From Planctomycetota bacterium (GTDB lineage: Bacteria > Planctomycetota > Planctomycetia > Planctomycetales > Planctomycetaceae), in the NCBI GenBank assembly GCA_003671275.1, contig QWPB01000072.1, positions 1-36,931 on the forward strand: a stretch of 36,931 bases of DNA. The letters run 5' to 3'. Below the pieces are notes generated by a model, which searched no databases, was not told the origin of the DNA, and was given only the letters and a program-made list of their open reading frames with translations. Positions 24,907 to 33,033 of the stretch are shown here, piece by piece. Positions within the stretch are counted from its first letter, which is position 1; each line of letters opens with the position of its first letter. Position numbers and translations under genes: made by a program.

Positions 24907-26259
24907 TCACACTGTCCCCGCCGTCAGCCAATGGGCCACACTGTAATACACGACGACCCCCAGCATATCACTGAGTGAAGCAATCAGCGGGTTGGACATC
25001 AAGGCCGGATCGACCCCGATCCGATCAAGCCCCAGCGGAAGCATCGCCCCAAAGAAGGTCCCGAAGCCGACCACCGCAAACACCGTCAACCCCACCGTCG
25101 AGGCATAGTCGCCCCGCCACAGCAGCAGCCACGCCATGGAAAACGCGATCACCGCCAGTACGGTGCCCAACACCGTTCCGATCCGGATTTCACGCCACGC
25201 GATCCGTCGTGCCTGCCCTTTCGTCTCGTTTTGCGATATCGCCCGCACGACGAGGGTCGCCGACTGGGAGCCTGCGTTCCCTCCACTGGCCAGCACCAGC
25301 GGCAGGAAGAGTACCATCCAGCTGGCATCCCCCGGCTCAAAGAAGTTCAGCACATGCGCGGTCAATGACGAGGCTCCCAGCAGAATCACCAGCCAGATGC
25401 CACGTTTCCAGGCCAGCGTGAAGAACGGCGTCTCCAGATACCCGTCGTCGAGGGGGGCCACAGCTGCCTGGCGATAGGCGTCCTGTTCGGCTTCCTGGTG
25501 CTGGACTTCAGCCGCATCGTCGTGAGTGATGATGCCGACGAGTTTCTTGTCCTTGTCGACTACCGGCATGGCAATGAAGCCATTGCGGAGGATTTCGTTC
25601 GCCGCCTGCTCGCGGTCATCATCCACGTTCAGCGACTTTACATCGCGCAGCATGATCTCGGACAGCCGCGAAGTCGGCTTGGCCAGAATCAGCTTCCGCA
25701 GTGACAGAAAGCCGAGCAGATGCCGTTGCTCATCTACGATGTAGACGTAGTAAATCGTCTCGCGGCTGGGGGCCTGAGACCGGAGTCGATCCAGGGCCTC
25801 CTGGACCGAGATATCGGCGGGCAGGGAGGCGTAGTCCGTCGTTAGCAGCGATCCGGCACTGTCTTCCGGGTACTCCAGCAACTTGAGAATGTCGACCCGC
25901 TCCGCATGCGCAATCAGCGGCATCAGGGTCTCGACCAGTTCCGGTTCCAACTGCCCGATCAGATCCACGCGATCGTCGTGGGCCATCTCCTCGATAATCC
26001 GAGAGAGGGCTTGATGGGGAATCGTGCGAACCAGGACCACCTGATAATCGAGAGGAAAATTTTCGAAGATTTCGGCCTGACGCAGGGGGGGGGCATGCGA
26101 CAACACCTCCCACGCCCGCTCTGATTCCATTCCCTCCAGCACTTCAGCAATGACGCTCGGATAGAGCTCCGTACAAAATGCATTGACCCCGACGTCGTCA
26201 TGCTGAGACAGCATTTCGCGCAAGTCTGGTTCCAGCAGTGTGTTAAAAGCTGACGGCAT
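24907..26259 (-). CDS. mgtE: Magnesium transporter MgtE
   Basis: A Mg2+-gated Mg2+ channel of the inner membrane. The 450-residue product has the full domain order: the N domain (about residues 1-125, with helical repeats such as LSRIIEEMAHDDRVDLIGQL), two CBS domains (about 125-255, with FLSLRKLILA and FIAMPVVDKDKKLVGIITHDD), and five membrane helices from about residue 275. The pore motif VLASGGNAGSQSATLVVRA is canonical, as is the aspartate in SLSDMLGVVVYYSVA. I chose the ATG at 26259 because GGAG lies five bases upstream; an in-frame start at 26328 would add 23 residues not typical of the family. It is divergent from tsaE. Confidence 0.95.
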   Translation of the reverse strand: MPSAFNTLLEPDLREMLSQHDDVGVNAFCTELYPSVIAEVLEGMESERAWEVLSHAPPLRQAEIFENFPLDYQVVLVRTIPHQALSRIIEEMAHDDRVDLIGQLEPELVETLMPLIAHAERVDILKLLEYPEDSAGSLLTTDYASLPADISVQEALDRLRSQAPSRETIYYVYIVDEQRHLLGFLSLRKLILAKPTSRLSEIMLRDVKSLNVDDDREQAANEILRNGFIAMPVVDKDKKLVGIITHDDAAEVQHQEAEQDAYRQAAVAPLDDGYLETPFFTLAWKRGIWLVILLGASSLTAHVLNFFEPGDASWMVLFLPLVLASGGNAGSQSATLVVRAISQNETKGQARRIAWREIRIGTVLGTVLAVIAFSMAWLLLWRGDYASTVGLTVFAVVGFGTFFGAMLPLGLDRIGVDPALMSNPLIASLSDMLGVVVYYSVAHWLTAGTV

Positions 26260-26470
26260 CTCGTCTCCGGCGGAGCAGATGTCCCTCGGGGGCCGGGACT
26301 GACGCGAATGGGGAATCTTATCGACCACTCAGGGATTCGTCCCGGACTCCCTCAAAAATTCTCAATGGGCCACGCTGAAGCCATTCGCTGGAACTCTCGG
26401 ACTCCCTCCGAGCACGAGTTTCACGGGCCAACTCGCGACACTTTGGACCGATGGCCTGCTTGTTTCTAAC

Positions 26471-26953
26471 ATGGACAGCATGTCACTGATCGTGGAATCA
26501 CATTCCGAAGACGACACCCGATCGCTGGGGCGAGATCTGGCCAGGCATCTGCGACCGGGGGATGTCATCGCACTTCAAGGTCCGCTGGGGGCTGGCAAGA
26601 CGCGTTTTGTCCAGGCTGTCGCAGCGGCTTGTGGCTGTGATCGTTCCTTCGTGGTTAGCCCCACCTTTACGCTGATTCATGAATACGATGGCCGAATTCC
26701 GGTCTACCACGTGGATGCCTATCGATTGAAATCACCGGAAGAATTCCTTGACATGGGGGGCGGAGAATTGCTGGAGGGCGATGGTGTGTGCCTCGTGGAG
26801 TGGGCGGACCGCATTGCCCCGCTGCTGCCCCGCGATCATCTGCGCATCGACATGGAAGTTCTCGGCCCCGAATGGCGGCGTTGCCTGTTGTACGGCAGCG
26901 GCCCCCATTCCCAGCAGATCGTCGGGCAACTAGCAGCAGACAGAGGTCTCTAA
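26471..26953 (+). CDS. tsaE: tRNA threonylcarbamoyladenosine biosynthesis ATPase TsaE
   Basis: The ATPase that works with TsaB and TsaD to make t6A at position 37 of ANN-decoding tRNAs. The 160-residue protein has the typical Walker A, GPLGAGKTRFVQ, then SPTFTLIHEYDG, the YHVDAYRL segment and CLVEWADR. Length is normal. A second ATG three codons later (26480) is also possible. No obvious ribosome binding site precedes either. The gene stands alone, divergent from mgtE and convergent with the AsmA-like gene. Confidence 0.95.
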   Translation: MDSMSLIVESHSEDDTRSLGRDLARHLRPGDVIALQGPLGAGKTRFVQAVAAACGCDRSFVVSPTFTLIHEYDGRIPVYHVDAYRLKSPEEFLDMGGGELLEGDGVCLVEWADRIAPLLPRDHLRIDMEVLGPEWRRCLLYGSGPHSQQIVGQLAADRGL

Positions 26954-26957
26954 CCGT

Positions 26958-27047
26958 CCGTTGAAAACGTGGGACAGGCTTCCCGACAGTCGATATTCTG
27001 AAGGGATTGACAAGGCTGGAACCTATCCCACAGCGTTCTTCAACAGG
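26958..27047. repeat. Imperfect inverted repeat between convergent tsaE and AsmA-like genes
   Basis: The left arm (26958-26978, CCGTTGAAAACGTGGGACAGG) matches the reverse complement of the right arm (27022-27047) with a few insertions; both contain GTTGAA and TGGGA-AGG. It fills most of the 97-bp gap and could end both transcripts. The left arm shares GTTGAAAACGTGG with 11491-11503, suggesting a dispersed family. Confidence 0.6.
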
Positions 27048-27050
27048 CTA

Positions 27051-30000
27051 CTAACGCCCGGCAGGTCCGCTGGGCGGGCGACTGCGCGGCACCTGATTTT
27101 GCAGTCGAGCCTGCCGCGCGGTGGGGTTTTCCATAAAGGCTCCAAATGCCGCATCCAGGACCGGAACACGCGGTTCAATCAGCGCCCGGTTGTTATCGAT
27201 CGTGCCATCCACCCGAACCCGAATCCAGCGGCTCGCGACCTGACGGACGATCGGTTCGATCACCGGAATTCGATTCCGAGCCTCCGTGTAGAAATCGAAT
27301 CCCAGCTGGCGTTCCTGGGGGCCACCGAAACCGATAAATCCCTTGCCAACGAGGCTGATGGCATCCCCAATGACTTCAATGTTCGTGAAGTCGAACAGAC
27401 CATCATGCAGCGCAATGTCGGCATACAGATACTTGAAGGCCTTGTCGGTTGGTGAACGCAGGTTCGGCAGCGAAAAGATCTGCATGAACACGGGTAAGTC
27501 GTACAGATGAGCCTGGGTCACCTGAGCCCAGCCCTCTCCGCGAATCGTCTGCGGAGAGGTTCCCTGGCCGCTGATGTTGAGCTTGCCATTGACCGTGCCC
27601 CACAGATGTTCCCGCCGCCCCTGATGCTGGGCCCACTGCTGCAACTCTCCATCCCGCAGATTGATCGATGCCGTATACGAGGTATTGTCGACCTGAACCG
27701 GATCAACGAGGACATGCGCATTCACTTCGAACTTTCCGCCATACAGATCTCCGGTAAGCTCTTCGGTACTGGCAGGCATTCGAGAAGGCGGGGCGGGCAT
27801 ACTGTCCGGGGGCAATCCGGTGGCCACCTGATTCCCGATCACCAGAAACGGCCCTTGCACATTGGAAATTGGCAGCTCCAGTGTCTCCGCACTTGTCAGG
27901 TTGATTCGACCGGCAATCGTTGAAGATGTCCCGTCCCAGCGACCATCGGTCACCTCCACGGTCCCAAACGCCTTATCGACCGTGACCCCCGCATTGAAGC
28001 GGTTGTTCGACAGATCCGCCCGCAATTTCCATGCGGCAGTGAGCATGGGCTCGGGCGTCCGGTACTGCTTCAGATCCAGGGCCATTCCCAAATCCAGGGG
28101 GCCTCGCGGATCCATCTGGATTACCACATCCTTGATCTCCTCCGGCAGAGTATTCCGTAGGCTGTCATCCACCAGCGCTCGGCGGACGGAAATATTGGGC
28201 AGATGCAACCTCCAGTCGATCCCCGCAGCGGGGGCAACTTCAAAGTACGGCTCGCGGTTTTCTCCGGTACCATCGATTCGGACAAAGGTGGAACCGTGCC
28301 AGCCTTCGATCTGCTCGATGCGGGCCCTTCGTCCGTCCCAGGAAAGCGCCCCAACGACCCGATCCCAGGGATACGGAAACGCCTCCATCCGGATGACGCC
28401 CCCCCGTACCGCGATAGACGGCAACTGTATCTGTGGCACGCTGCCCGGTGACCAGCGAATATCGATCTCGTGCAAATCGAGAATCCCCGCTCCCGGATTC
28501 AGTTGATCCCAGACTGCCTGCAACGAATCACTGGCCGTCAGGCAGGCCGCCTTCAATGAGGCATCCACGGGAACATCGGTCGCGTGCAGGTCCAACTGCA
28601 AGGCCCCTTGATTGTTGACTGTGCGATAGCTGCCCGAGCCCCAGACATTGGTCTCTCCGCGTTCCGCCTTGAGACCGGTAAACGACCAGACCGCCTGCTC
28701 GGGGTCATGATGGATATGTCCGACAAGCTTGTTGAGTGTCATGGGAAAGCGAACGTAACTCATCTCGCAATCGTGGATGTCTCCATCCAGATAGACTTGA
28801 AATTTCTGTCCCAGTCCGGCGGGTTTGCGAAAGCTCATATCGACATCCCCAGCTCCGCGAATCCGCATCTGCCGAATGGTCGTGGCGATCGGTGTCAACC
28901 GGGGAGTTTCAAATGCTTTGGAGAGTGTTTCATCAAAGGGAATCCCTTGGGCCACCACTCGCAAATCGACTTCGGCATCAGCCGACATACCGCGGATCAT
29001 TCCCGTGATGCGTCCCGGTCGCCCCGACCCGGTTCCGGTCATCTCAATCTGAAAGGCATCCCCCGCCTGCTTGATCGTTCCCTCGATCTTCTCCACCGGG
29101 TAGGGAAACAGCTTGTGCAACATACTTCCGTCATGCACTCGAAACTCGCGTAGCGTCACGGGGCGGTCCGCCGCTCCGTCATAGGTCACATCCACGTCGA
29201 ACTTGCCGGCGGGCGAGAGGTACTCGAACAGTTTCCTGGTTCCCGGCGTCAGATCGCGAATCCGGTTGTCGATCGGCAGATGGGAAGCCGTGAGATCGAC
29301 CCGGGGCGGTGCCGTGTTCAGGCCCCGTGGAATCACACCATCAATCCGCAGCTGGCTGTCGGCATTCATTGCCCGCAGATTCTTGATCTCGATCAGGCTG
29401 CGTGTAGCGTGAATTCGTCCCTGGACCTGAAAGAGCGGGACGGGCAGCAACTGGGTCAGTTCGCCGTTTTCAATTTGAGCATCGAGATCGTATTCACAGG
29501 GAGACTCAAACCCGTCGGACCAGAGACGGCATTCGAGCACCACGTCAGCCCGCAAACCAAACTTGGGAATCAACTCCGAGGGAACGGCCCCCGCCAGATC
29601 CCGTTCCACGGGAGCGAGAGCCCCGATCACTTCGTCCGCAGTTCGAATCTGACCATCCGATGTATTCTCCGAAGTCCCTGCGTCCAGGGCCGCAGACTGG
29701 AATGATGGTTGGTCGCGGAGCGTATTGGTTACGCGAAGCAGCTGATCCCTGACCGTCCCGGATAGCTCCGAGGCCACACCGACCATGTGATCGGCCGCCT
29801 GAATGTGACGGGCCAGTGCGGTAATCTTCCACCGACCGGTGTTGATGTCGGCACTGCCCTGAAATTCGACGGGACCGATCGGCTCCAATTGTCCTTGGCC
29901 AACCACTTCACTGCGCCCGCGAGCGGTGGGAACGATGCGGGCATTCAGGTTCGTCAGTCGAAATTCGATGGGCATCGAAGAATCGCGGTGGGTCCGCAGT

Positions 30001-30452
30001 ACCGCCTCCGCCCCCTGGATCTCCACTTCGGGCCAGGCCACCCCGGCGGGTTGTGGAATCGGCAACCCTTCCCAGTTCCAGGTTCCATCGGACGACTGTT
30101 CGAGTGTGACGCGCGGCCGACTGATGACCACCCGCTGTACAGAGATGGCCCGATGCGACACCAGCAGATCGCGGTCTGGGTAGATCACCACCTCGGGCAA
30201 TTCAATCAGGGGCTCCCCGGCTTTCGACGAGGCGATCACCACGTGGGTCAGCCGCACGCGACCATCGGACTCCAGCGACGCCCGCTGATACGTCAACGGC
30301 AGGTTGGGGGCCAAACGTTGCAGTTGGGCATTCAGTTCACTGGCCAGCAGACGATCGCCTTCCCCCCAAACCCAAATGACCACTCCCCCACCAACGATCA
30401 CCAGGATCGCGACGAGTGTGAGCAGCCATTGCAAAGTTTGACGTATCGGCAT
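27051..30452 (-). CDS. Very large AsmA-like protein, membrane-anchored
   Basis: A 1133-residue protein with an N-terminal membrane anchor (about residues 7-29, LLTLVAILVIVGGGVVIWVW) and a long repetitive beta-rich body, resembling the AsmA/YhdP/TamB class. Those proteins span the periplasm and are thought to carry lipids between membranes. AsmA-like features include the early TYQRASLESDGRVRLTHVVI, SRPRVTLEQSSDGTWNWEGL, and the C-terminal GTVNGKLNISGQGTSP followed by RGEGWAQVTQAHLYDLPVF. I prefer the ATG at 30452 because AGG lies five bases upstream and the anchor starts at once; ATG 30467 and an open frame to 30644 are alternatives. The lipid-transport role is inferred from the family, not shown here. 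It stands alone on the minus strand. Confidence 0.8.
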   Translation of the reverse strand: MPIRQTLQWLLTLVAILVIVGGGVVIWVWGEGDRLLASELNAQLQRLAPNLPLTYQRASLESDGRVRLTHVVIASSKAGEPLIELPEVVIYPDRDLLVSHRAISVQRVVISRPRVTLEQSSDGTWNWEGLPIPQPAGVAWPEVEIQGAEAVLRTHRDSSMPIEFRLTNLNARIVPTARGRSEVVGQGQLEPIGPVEFQGSADINTGRWKITALARHIQAADHMVGVASELSGTVRDQLLRVTNTLRDQPSFQSAALDAGTSENTSDGQIRTADEVIGALAPVERDLAGAVPSELIPKFGLRADVVLECRLWSDGFESPCEYDLDAQIENGELTQLLPVPLFQVQGRIHATRSLIEIKNLRAMNADSQLRIDGVIPRGLNTAPPRVDLTASHLPIDNRIRDLTPGTRKLFEYLSPAGKFDVDVTYDGAADRPVTLREFRVHDGSMLHKLFPYPVEKIEGTIKQAGDAFQIEMTGTGSGRPGRITGMIRGMSADAEVDLRVVAQGIPFDETLSKAFETPRLTPIATTIRQMRIRGAGDVDMSFRKPAGLGQKFQVYLDGDIHDCEMSYVRFPMTLNKLVGHIHHDPEQAVWSFTGLKAERGETNVWGSGSYRTVNNQGALQLDLHATDVPVDASLKAACLTASDSLQAVWDQLNPGAGILDLHEIDIRWSPGSVPQIQLPSIAVRGGVIRMEAFPYPWDRVVGALSWDGRRARIEQIEGWHGSTFVRIDGTGENREPYFEVAPAAGIDWRLHLPNISVRRALVDDSLRNTLPEEIKDVVIQMDPRGPLDLGMALDLKQYRTPEPMLTAAWKLRADLSNNRFNAGVTVDKAFGTVEVTDGRWDGTSSTIAGRINLTSAETLELPISNVQGPFLVIGNQVATGLPPDSMPAPPSRMPASTEELTGDLYGGKFEVNAHVLVDPVQVDNTSYTASINLRDGELQQWAQHQGRREHLWGTVNGKLNISGQGTSPQTIRGEGWAQVTQAHLYDLPVFMQIFSLPNLRSPTDKAFKYLYADIALHDGLFDFTNIEVIGDAISLVGKGFIGFGGPQERQLGFDFYTEARNRIPVIEPIVRQVASRWIRVRVDGTIDNNRALIEPRVPVLDAAFGAFMENPTARQARLQNQVPRSRPPSGPAGR

Positions 30453-30703
30453 CCCTACCTGCGTCATCTCATCAGGTGATGCGTCGGGACTCCCCCCGGA
30501 CCTCGCGATCAACCGATCTGGAATTCTCCCCGGATTCGGAAAACGACGCAATGGGCATTTACTACCAGCGAGTGTGTCGGGGGTGAGACGCATTTTGTGG
30601 GTGCGGCGGACCGTCTTCGCTGTCGAGGCAAATTTCCTCATCATTCAGGGGGTAAACACGGCGGGACACCGAGCAAGAGCAGAATCGGTCTTCAGAATGC
30701 ATA

Positions 30704-30769
30704 GACAGGAATGTCTGCCACTGGTGGAATGGCCTGTGCTGCGGAATCAGTGAGGCAGACATTCCTGTC
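30704..30769. repeat. Dispersed inverted repeat, copy 2
   Basis: GACAGGAATGTCTGCC (30704-30719) is the perfect 16-bp reverse complement of 30754-30769. The same arms and the upstream GTCTTCAGA occur at 14679-14725. The loop here is longer (34 bases against about 17), so the two copies share arms but not spacer. Confidence 0.8.
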
Positions 30770-30789
30770 GGCCCGGCCTTGTACTTGCT

Positions 30790-30860
30790 CTCACTTCAAG
30801 AGCCCCCCGGAGTGGCGTCACGGGGCTCCGCGGAAGTGAGGGAGAAACGTATTCCCTCAC
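30790..30860 (+). promoter_or_regulatory. Overlapping, mutually exclusive hairpins
   Basis: CTCACTTC (30790-30797) pairs with GAAGTGAG (30833-30840), enclosing a second stem GAGCCCC (30800-30806) with GGGGCTC (30822-30828). GTGAGGGA (30836-30843) also pairs with TCCCTCAC (30853-30860). The two folds share bases 30836-30840 and cannot form together. This is the geometry of attenuators and some riboswitches, but no family is recognised and the strand is assumed. Confidence 0.4.
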
Positions 30861-31125
30861 CGACATTGGCGACCGACACCCGTTGATGCTGAGGAAGTCG
30901 CGGTGTTCCCCGCCGGAACGAAAACCGGGACGACAAACGCCATGTGTATCGACGATCGGAGTTCGGTGGTCTCCGCATCACCCTGGGCGTTTCGTACTCA
31001 GGATACCCGTGCTTTCGCTGCTTAGGCCGGATTATCCGGCGAAGGTTCCGAAACGCGGCCTCATTGCCTTCGGGTGTGATCGATAATCAGAGAGTCTATG
31101 ACCGCTCGACGGAGGAGTCTTGGAA

Positions 31126-31314
31126 ATGCCCACGAAACGATCCCATCGACCGCAACGCATCAACCGTAGCGAAGGCGAATCGGCTCTGCGTCACCGGGCT
31201 CTCATCGATGCCACAGCCTACGAGGGCCTGCCAGGTGGCGACCTGGACAGGATCAACGTTCCTCGACTGACACTGTTCCTCTCAATTCGGCGAACCATCC
31301 CCCGCATCGGATAG
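31126..31314 (+). CDS. Possible small protein of 62 residues, function unknown
   Basis: An open frame beginning MPTKRSHRPQRINRSEGE. It is preceded by GGAGGAG eight bases before the ATG, the strongest ribosome binding site in this interval. The product is basic at its N-terminus and has no signal peptide or membrane helix. I recognise no family. It may be real, or the remnant of a longer gene. A frame-shifted overlap with a 108-residue open frame (30944-31270) means at most one of the two is coding. Confidence 0.35.
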   Translation: MPTKRSHRPQRINRSEGESALRHRALIDATAYEGLPGGDLDRINVPRLTLFLSIRRTIPRIG

Positions 31315-31536
31315 GGTCGGGGACTCCGGCGCCCTCCGTGGGCTTGAATCGGGAGAAACATTCCGATCGTCAGGCTCAGAGAGGCGAATCGTCATCCAGT
31401 TACTCGTGTTATGTGGCATTTGGGGCACGGATGTTTCTCTTTTGCACCAATCTTAACAAATACGGATTGACGGGATGGGTTATCGGCCTAGGGTTCCGCA
31501 TCTGCTGACTCGCCCTCCTTTGCCGCCTGCTCCCCA

Positions 31537-32040
31537 ATGCCTCGCCCCAATTTGCTCCTGCCCCGTAAGCAGACCTCGCGCCCGGTCCTGGACTACCTTT
31601 GTATTGTCTCTGCCGTGTTTGCGATGGTGATTACTGCGATCCCCTCCATGCAGTCGCTCTGGTCCCGATCAACCTACCCCACCCTGGCCCGCATGGATCA
31701 GCAGTTGGAACGGTATGGAGTCACCCTGCTTCCCGCACGGTTGCCCGCCGATGTAACAACACGCCCGATGATGGCAGTAATTCTGGGCAAGTTCGAGCCG
31801 GAGCGGGCGGAACAAAAGGCGATGCCTCCCTCTGTCGAAGCGTTGCCGCCGCATTCTTCCAAATCCATCGTGGTTCCCGCTTCCTGGAGCCCGCTGACTG
31901 CGGTCCCCCGCTGTACGGAGATCGAATATCCGGTAATCGACGGGCAACGAATTCGCGAAACCCTGGACTGTCGACACCCTCTGGAACGGGAGCTGCGACA
32001 TTGGGAGCGAGTGGAACTTATGCCGTCTTGCCTTCCGTAA
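31537..32040 (+). CDS. Hypothetical protein with one membrane helix
   Basis: A 167-residue open frame with a membrane helix at about residues 20-38 (LCIVSAVFAMVITAIPSMQS) after a basic N-terminus, then a proline-rich soluble part. I recognise no family. There is no clear ribosome binding site. Its last 23 bases overlap the end of the convergent ABC transporter gene, which is unusual but possible. The hydrophobic segment after a basic start argues for a real membrane-anchored protein. Confidence 0.45.
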   Translation: MPRPNLLLPRKQTSRPVLDYLCIVSAVFAMVITAIPSMQSLWSRSTYPTLARMDQQLERYGVTLLPARLPADVTTRPMMAVILGKFEPERAEQKAMPPSVEALPPHSSKSIVVPASWSPLTAVPRCTEIEYPVIDGQRIRETLDCRHPLERELRHWERVELMPSCLP

Positions 32041-32950
32041 GCTTCATGAAGGCGGTTTCCATATCCATCGCTTCGGGTTGGAACATGCGAATGCGGCAAC
32101 CCATTTTCATCATGTCGTCCAACAGCGCTTCGGCCCCGGTTTCGGTGGCCTGCATCTTGATCGCAACCCGATCGGACTGACGTTCGACCTCCTGCACGCC
32201 CGGCAACGATCGGATCAGCCCCAGAATCCGATCATCCACATTCAAGACCTGTACATGGATAATCTGTAGCAACCCTAACTGGGCATAGATTTCGTCGAGA
32301 GAGCCTTCGGCCACTAGCTGACCAGCCTCCACAATTCCAATGCGAGTGCAAAACTGGGCCAGTTCGTGCAGGATGTGACTGGAAATAATGATGGTCTTGC
32401 CCATGGCCTTGAGCGCCTTCAACAATTCCCGGACTTCGATACGCGCGCGCGGGTCCAGTCCGCTGGCAGGTTCATCGAGCAGCAGGAGATCGGGATCGTG
32501 CAGAAGTACACGGGCCAATCCCAACCGCTGCTTCATGCCGCGAGACAGGGAATCGACAGCGGAATCGGCCTTGTGGTTCAGGTCCGTCAACTGCAGAACG
32601 TCGGCAATTGACCGTTCCCGCGATGCCCGAGGCAGCTGATACGCGGCCGCAAAGAAATGCAGGTACTCTCCCGCCGTCAGATCTTCATAGGTGCCGAAAT
32701 AGTCGGGCATGTACCCGATCTTTCGGCGAATCTCCATCGGGTTCTCAGGAACACTGATCCCGTCGATCTTCACGATACCGGAATTTGGTCGAATCAAGGT
32801 GGCCAGCACTTTGATCGTGGTCGACTTTCCCGCTCCGTTGGGGCCAATGAACCCGAAGACATCCCCTTTAGGGATCTCAAACGAGATCCCTTTGACAGCC
32901 TGAAGAGAGCCGTAGGAGACCTTCAGTTTTTTGATCTGCACGAACGACAT
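32018..32950 (-). CDS. ABC transporter ATP-binding protein
   Basis: The ATPase of an ABC-2-type transporter or a related membrane machine. The product is 310 residues from the ATG at 32950. Walker A is GPNGAGKST (36-44), the signature is LSRGMKQ (135-141), Walker B is LLLLDEP (155-161), and the switch histidine lies in SSHILHE. A C-terminal domain of about 90 residues (HVQVLNVDDRILGLIRSLPG) is typical of the CcmA/GldA-like subgroup. An upstream in-frame start at 33133 would overlap the previous gene and add 61 unlikely residues. No permease gene lies next to it. The upstream gene on the same strand (33034-35130) encodes a large membrane protein that is the likely partner. Confidence 0.92.
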   Translation of the reverse strand: MSFVQIKKLKVSYGSLQAVKGISFEIPKGDVFGFIGPNGAGKSTTIKVLATLIRPNSGIVKIDGISVPENPMEIRRKIGYMPDYFGTYEDLTAGEYLHFFAAAYQLPRASRERSIADVLQLTDLNHKADSAVDSLSRGMKQRLGLARVLLHDPDLLLLDEPASGLDPRARIEVRELLKALKAMGKTIIISSHILHELAQFCTRIGIVEAGQLVAEGSLDEIYAQLGLLQIIHVQVLNVDDRILGLIRSLPGVQEVERQSDRVAIKMQATETGAEALLDDMMKMGCRIRMFQPEAMDMETAFMKLTEGKTA

Positions 32951-33033
32951 GGCAATCTCTATGACCTGGGAAAGGCGATCAGGTTCGAATGCAAGAAACG
33001 TCGCTGTCCGTAAACGACGGGTGTGAACCGCCG

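Larger units (their letters stand above)
30453..31536. other. Gene-poor interval rich in hairpins
   Basis: About 1.1 kb without a well-supported gene. It contains copy 2 of the dispersed inverted repeat (30704-30769), a set of overlapping hairpins (30790-30860) and a small open frame with a strong ribosome binding site (31126-31314). Other open frames here lack ribosome binding sites and family resemblance. The 200 bases from 31315 to 31536 hold nothing I recognise. Confidence 0.65.

Noticed and set aside
30944-31270. Plus-strand open frame of 108 residues
   Set aside because: No ribosome binding site or family motif; it overlaps the better supported small frame at 31126.
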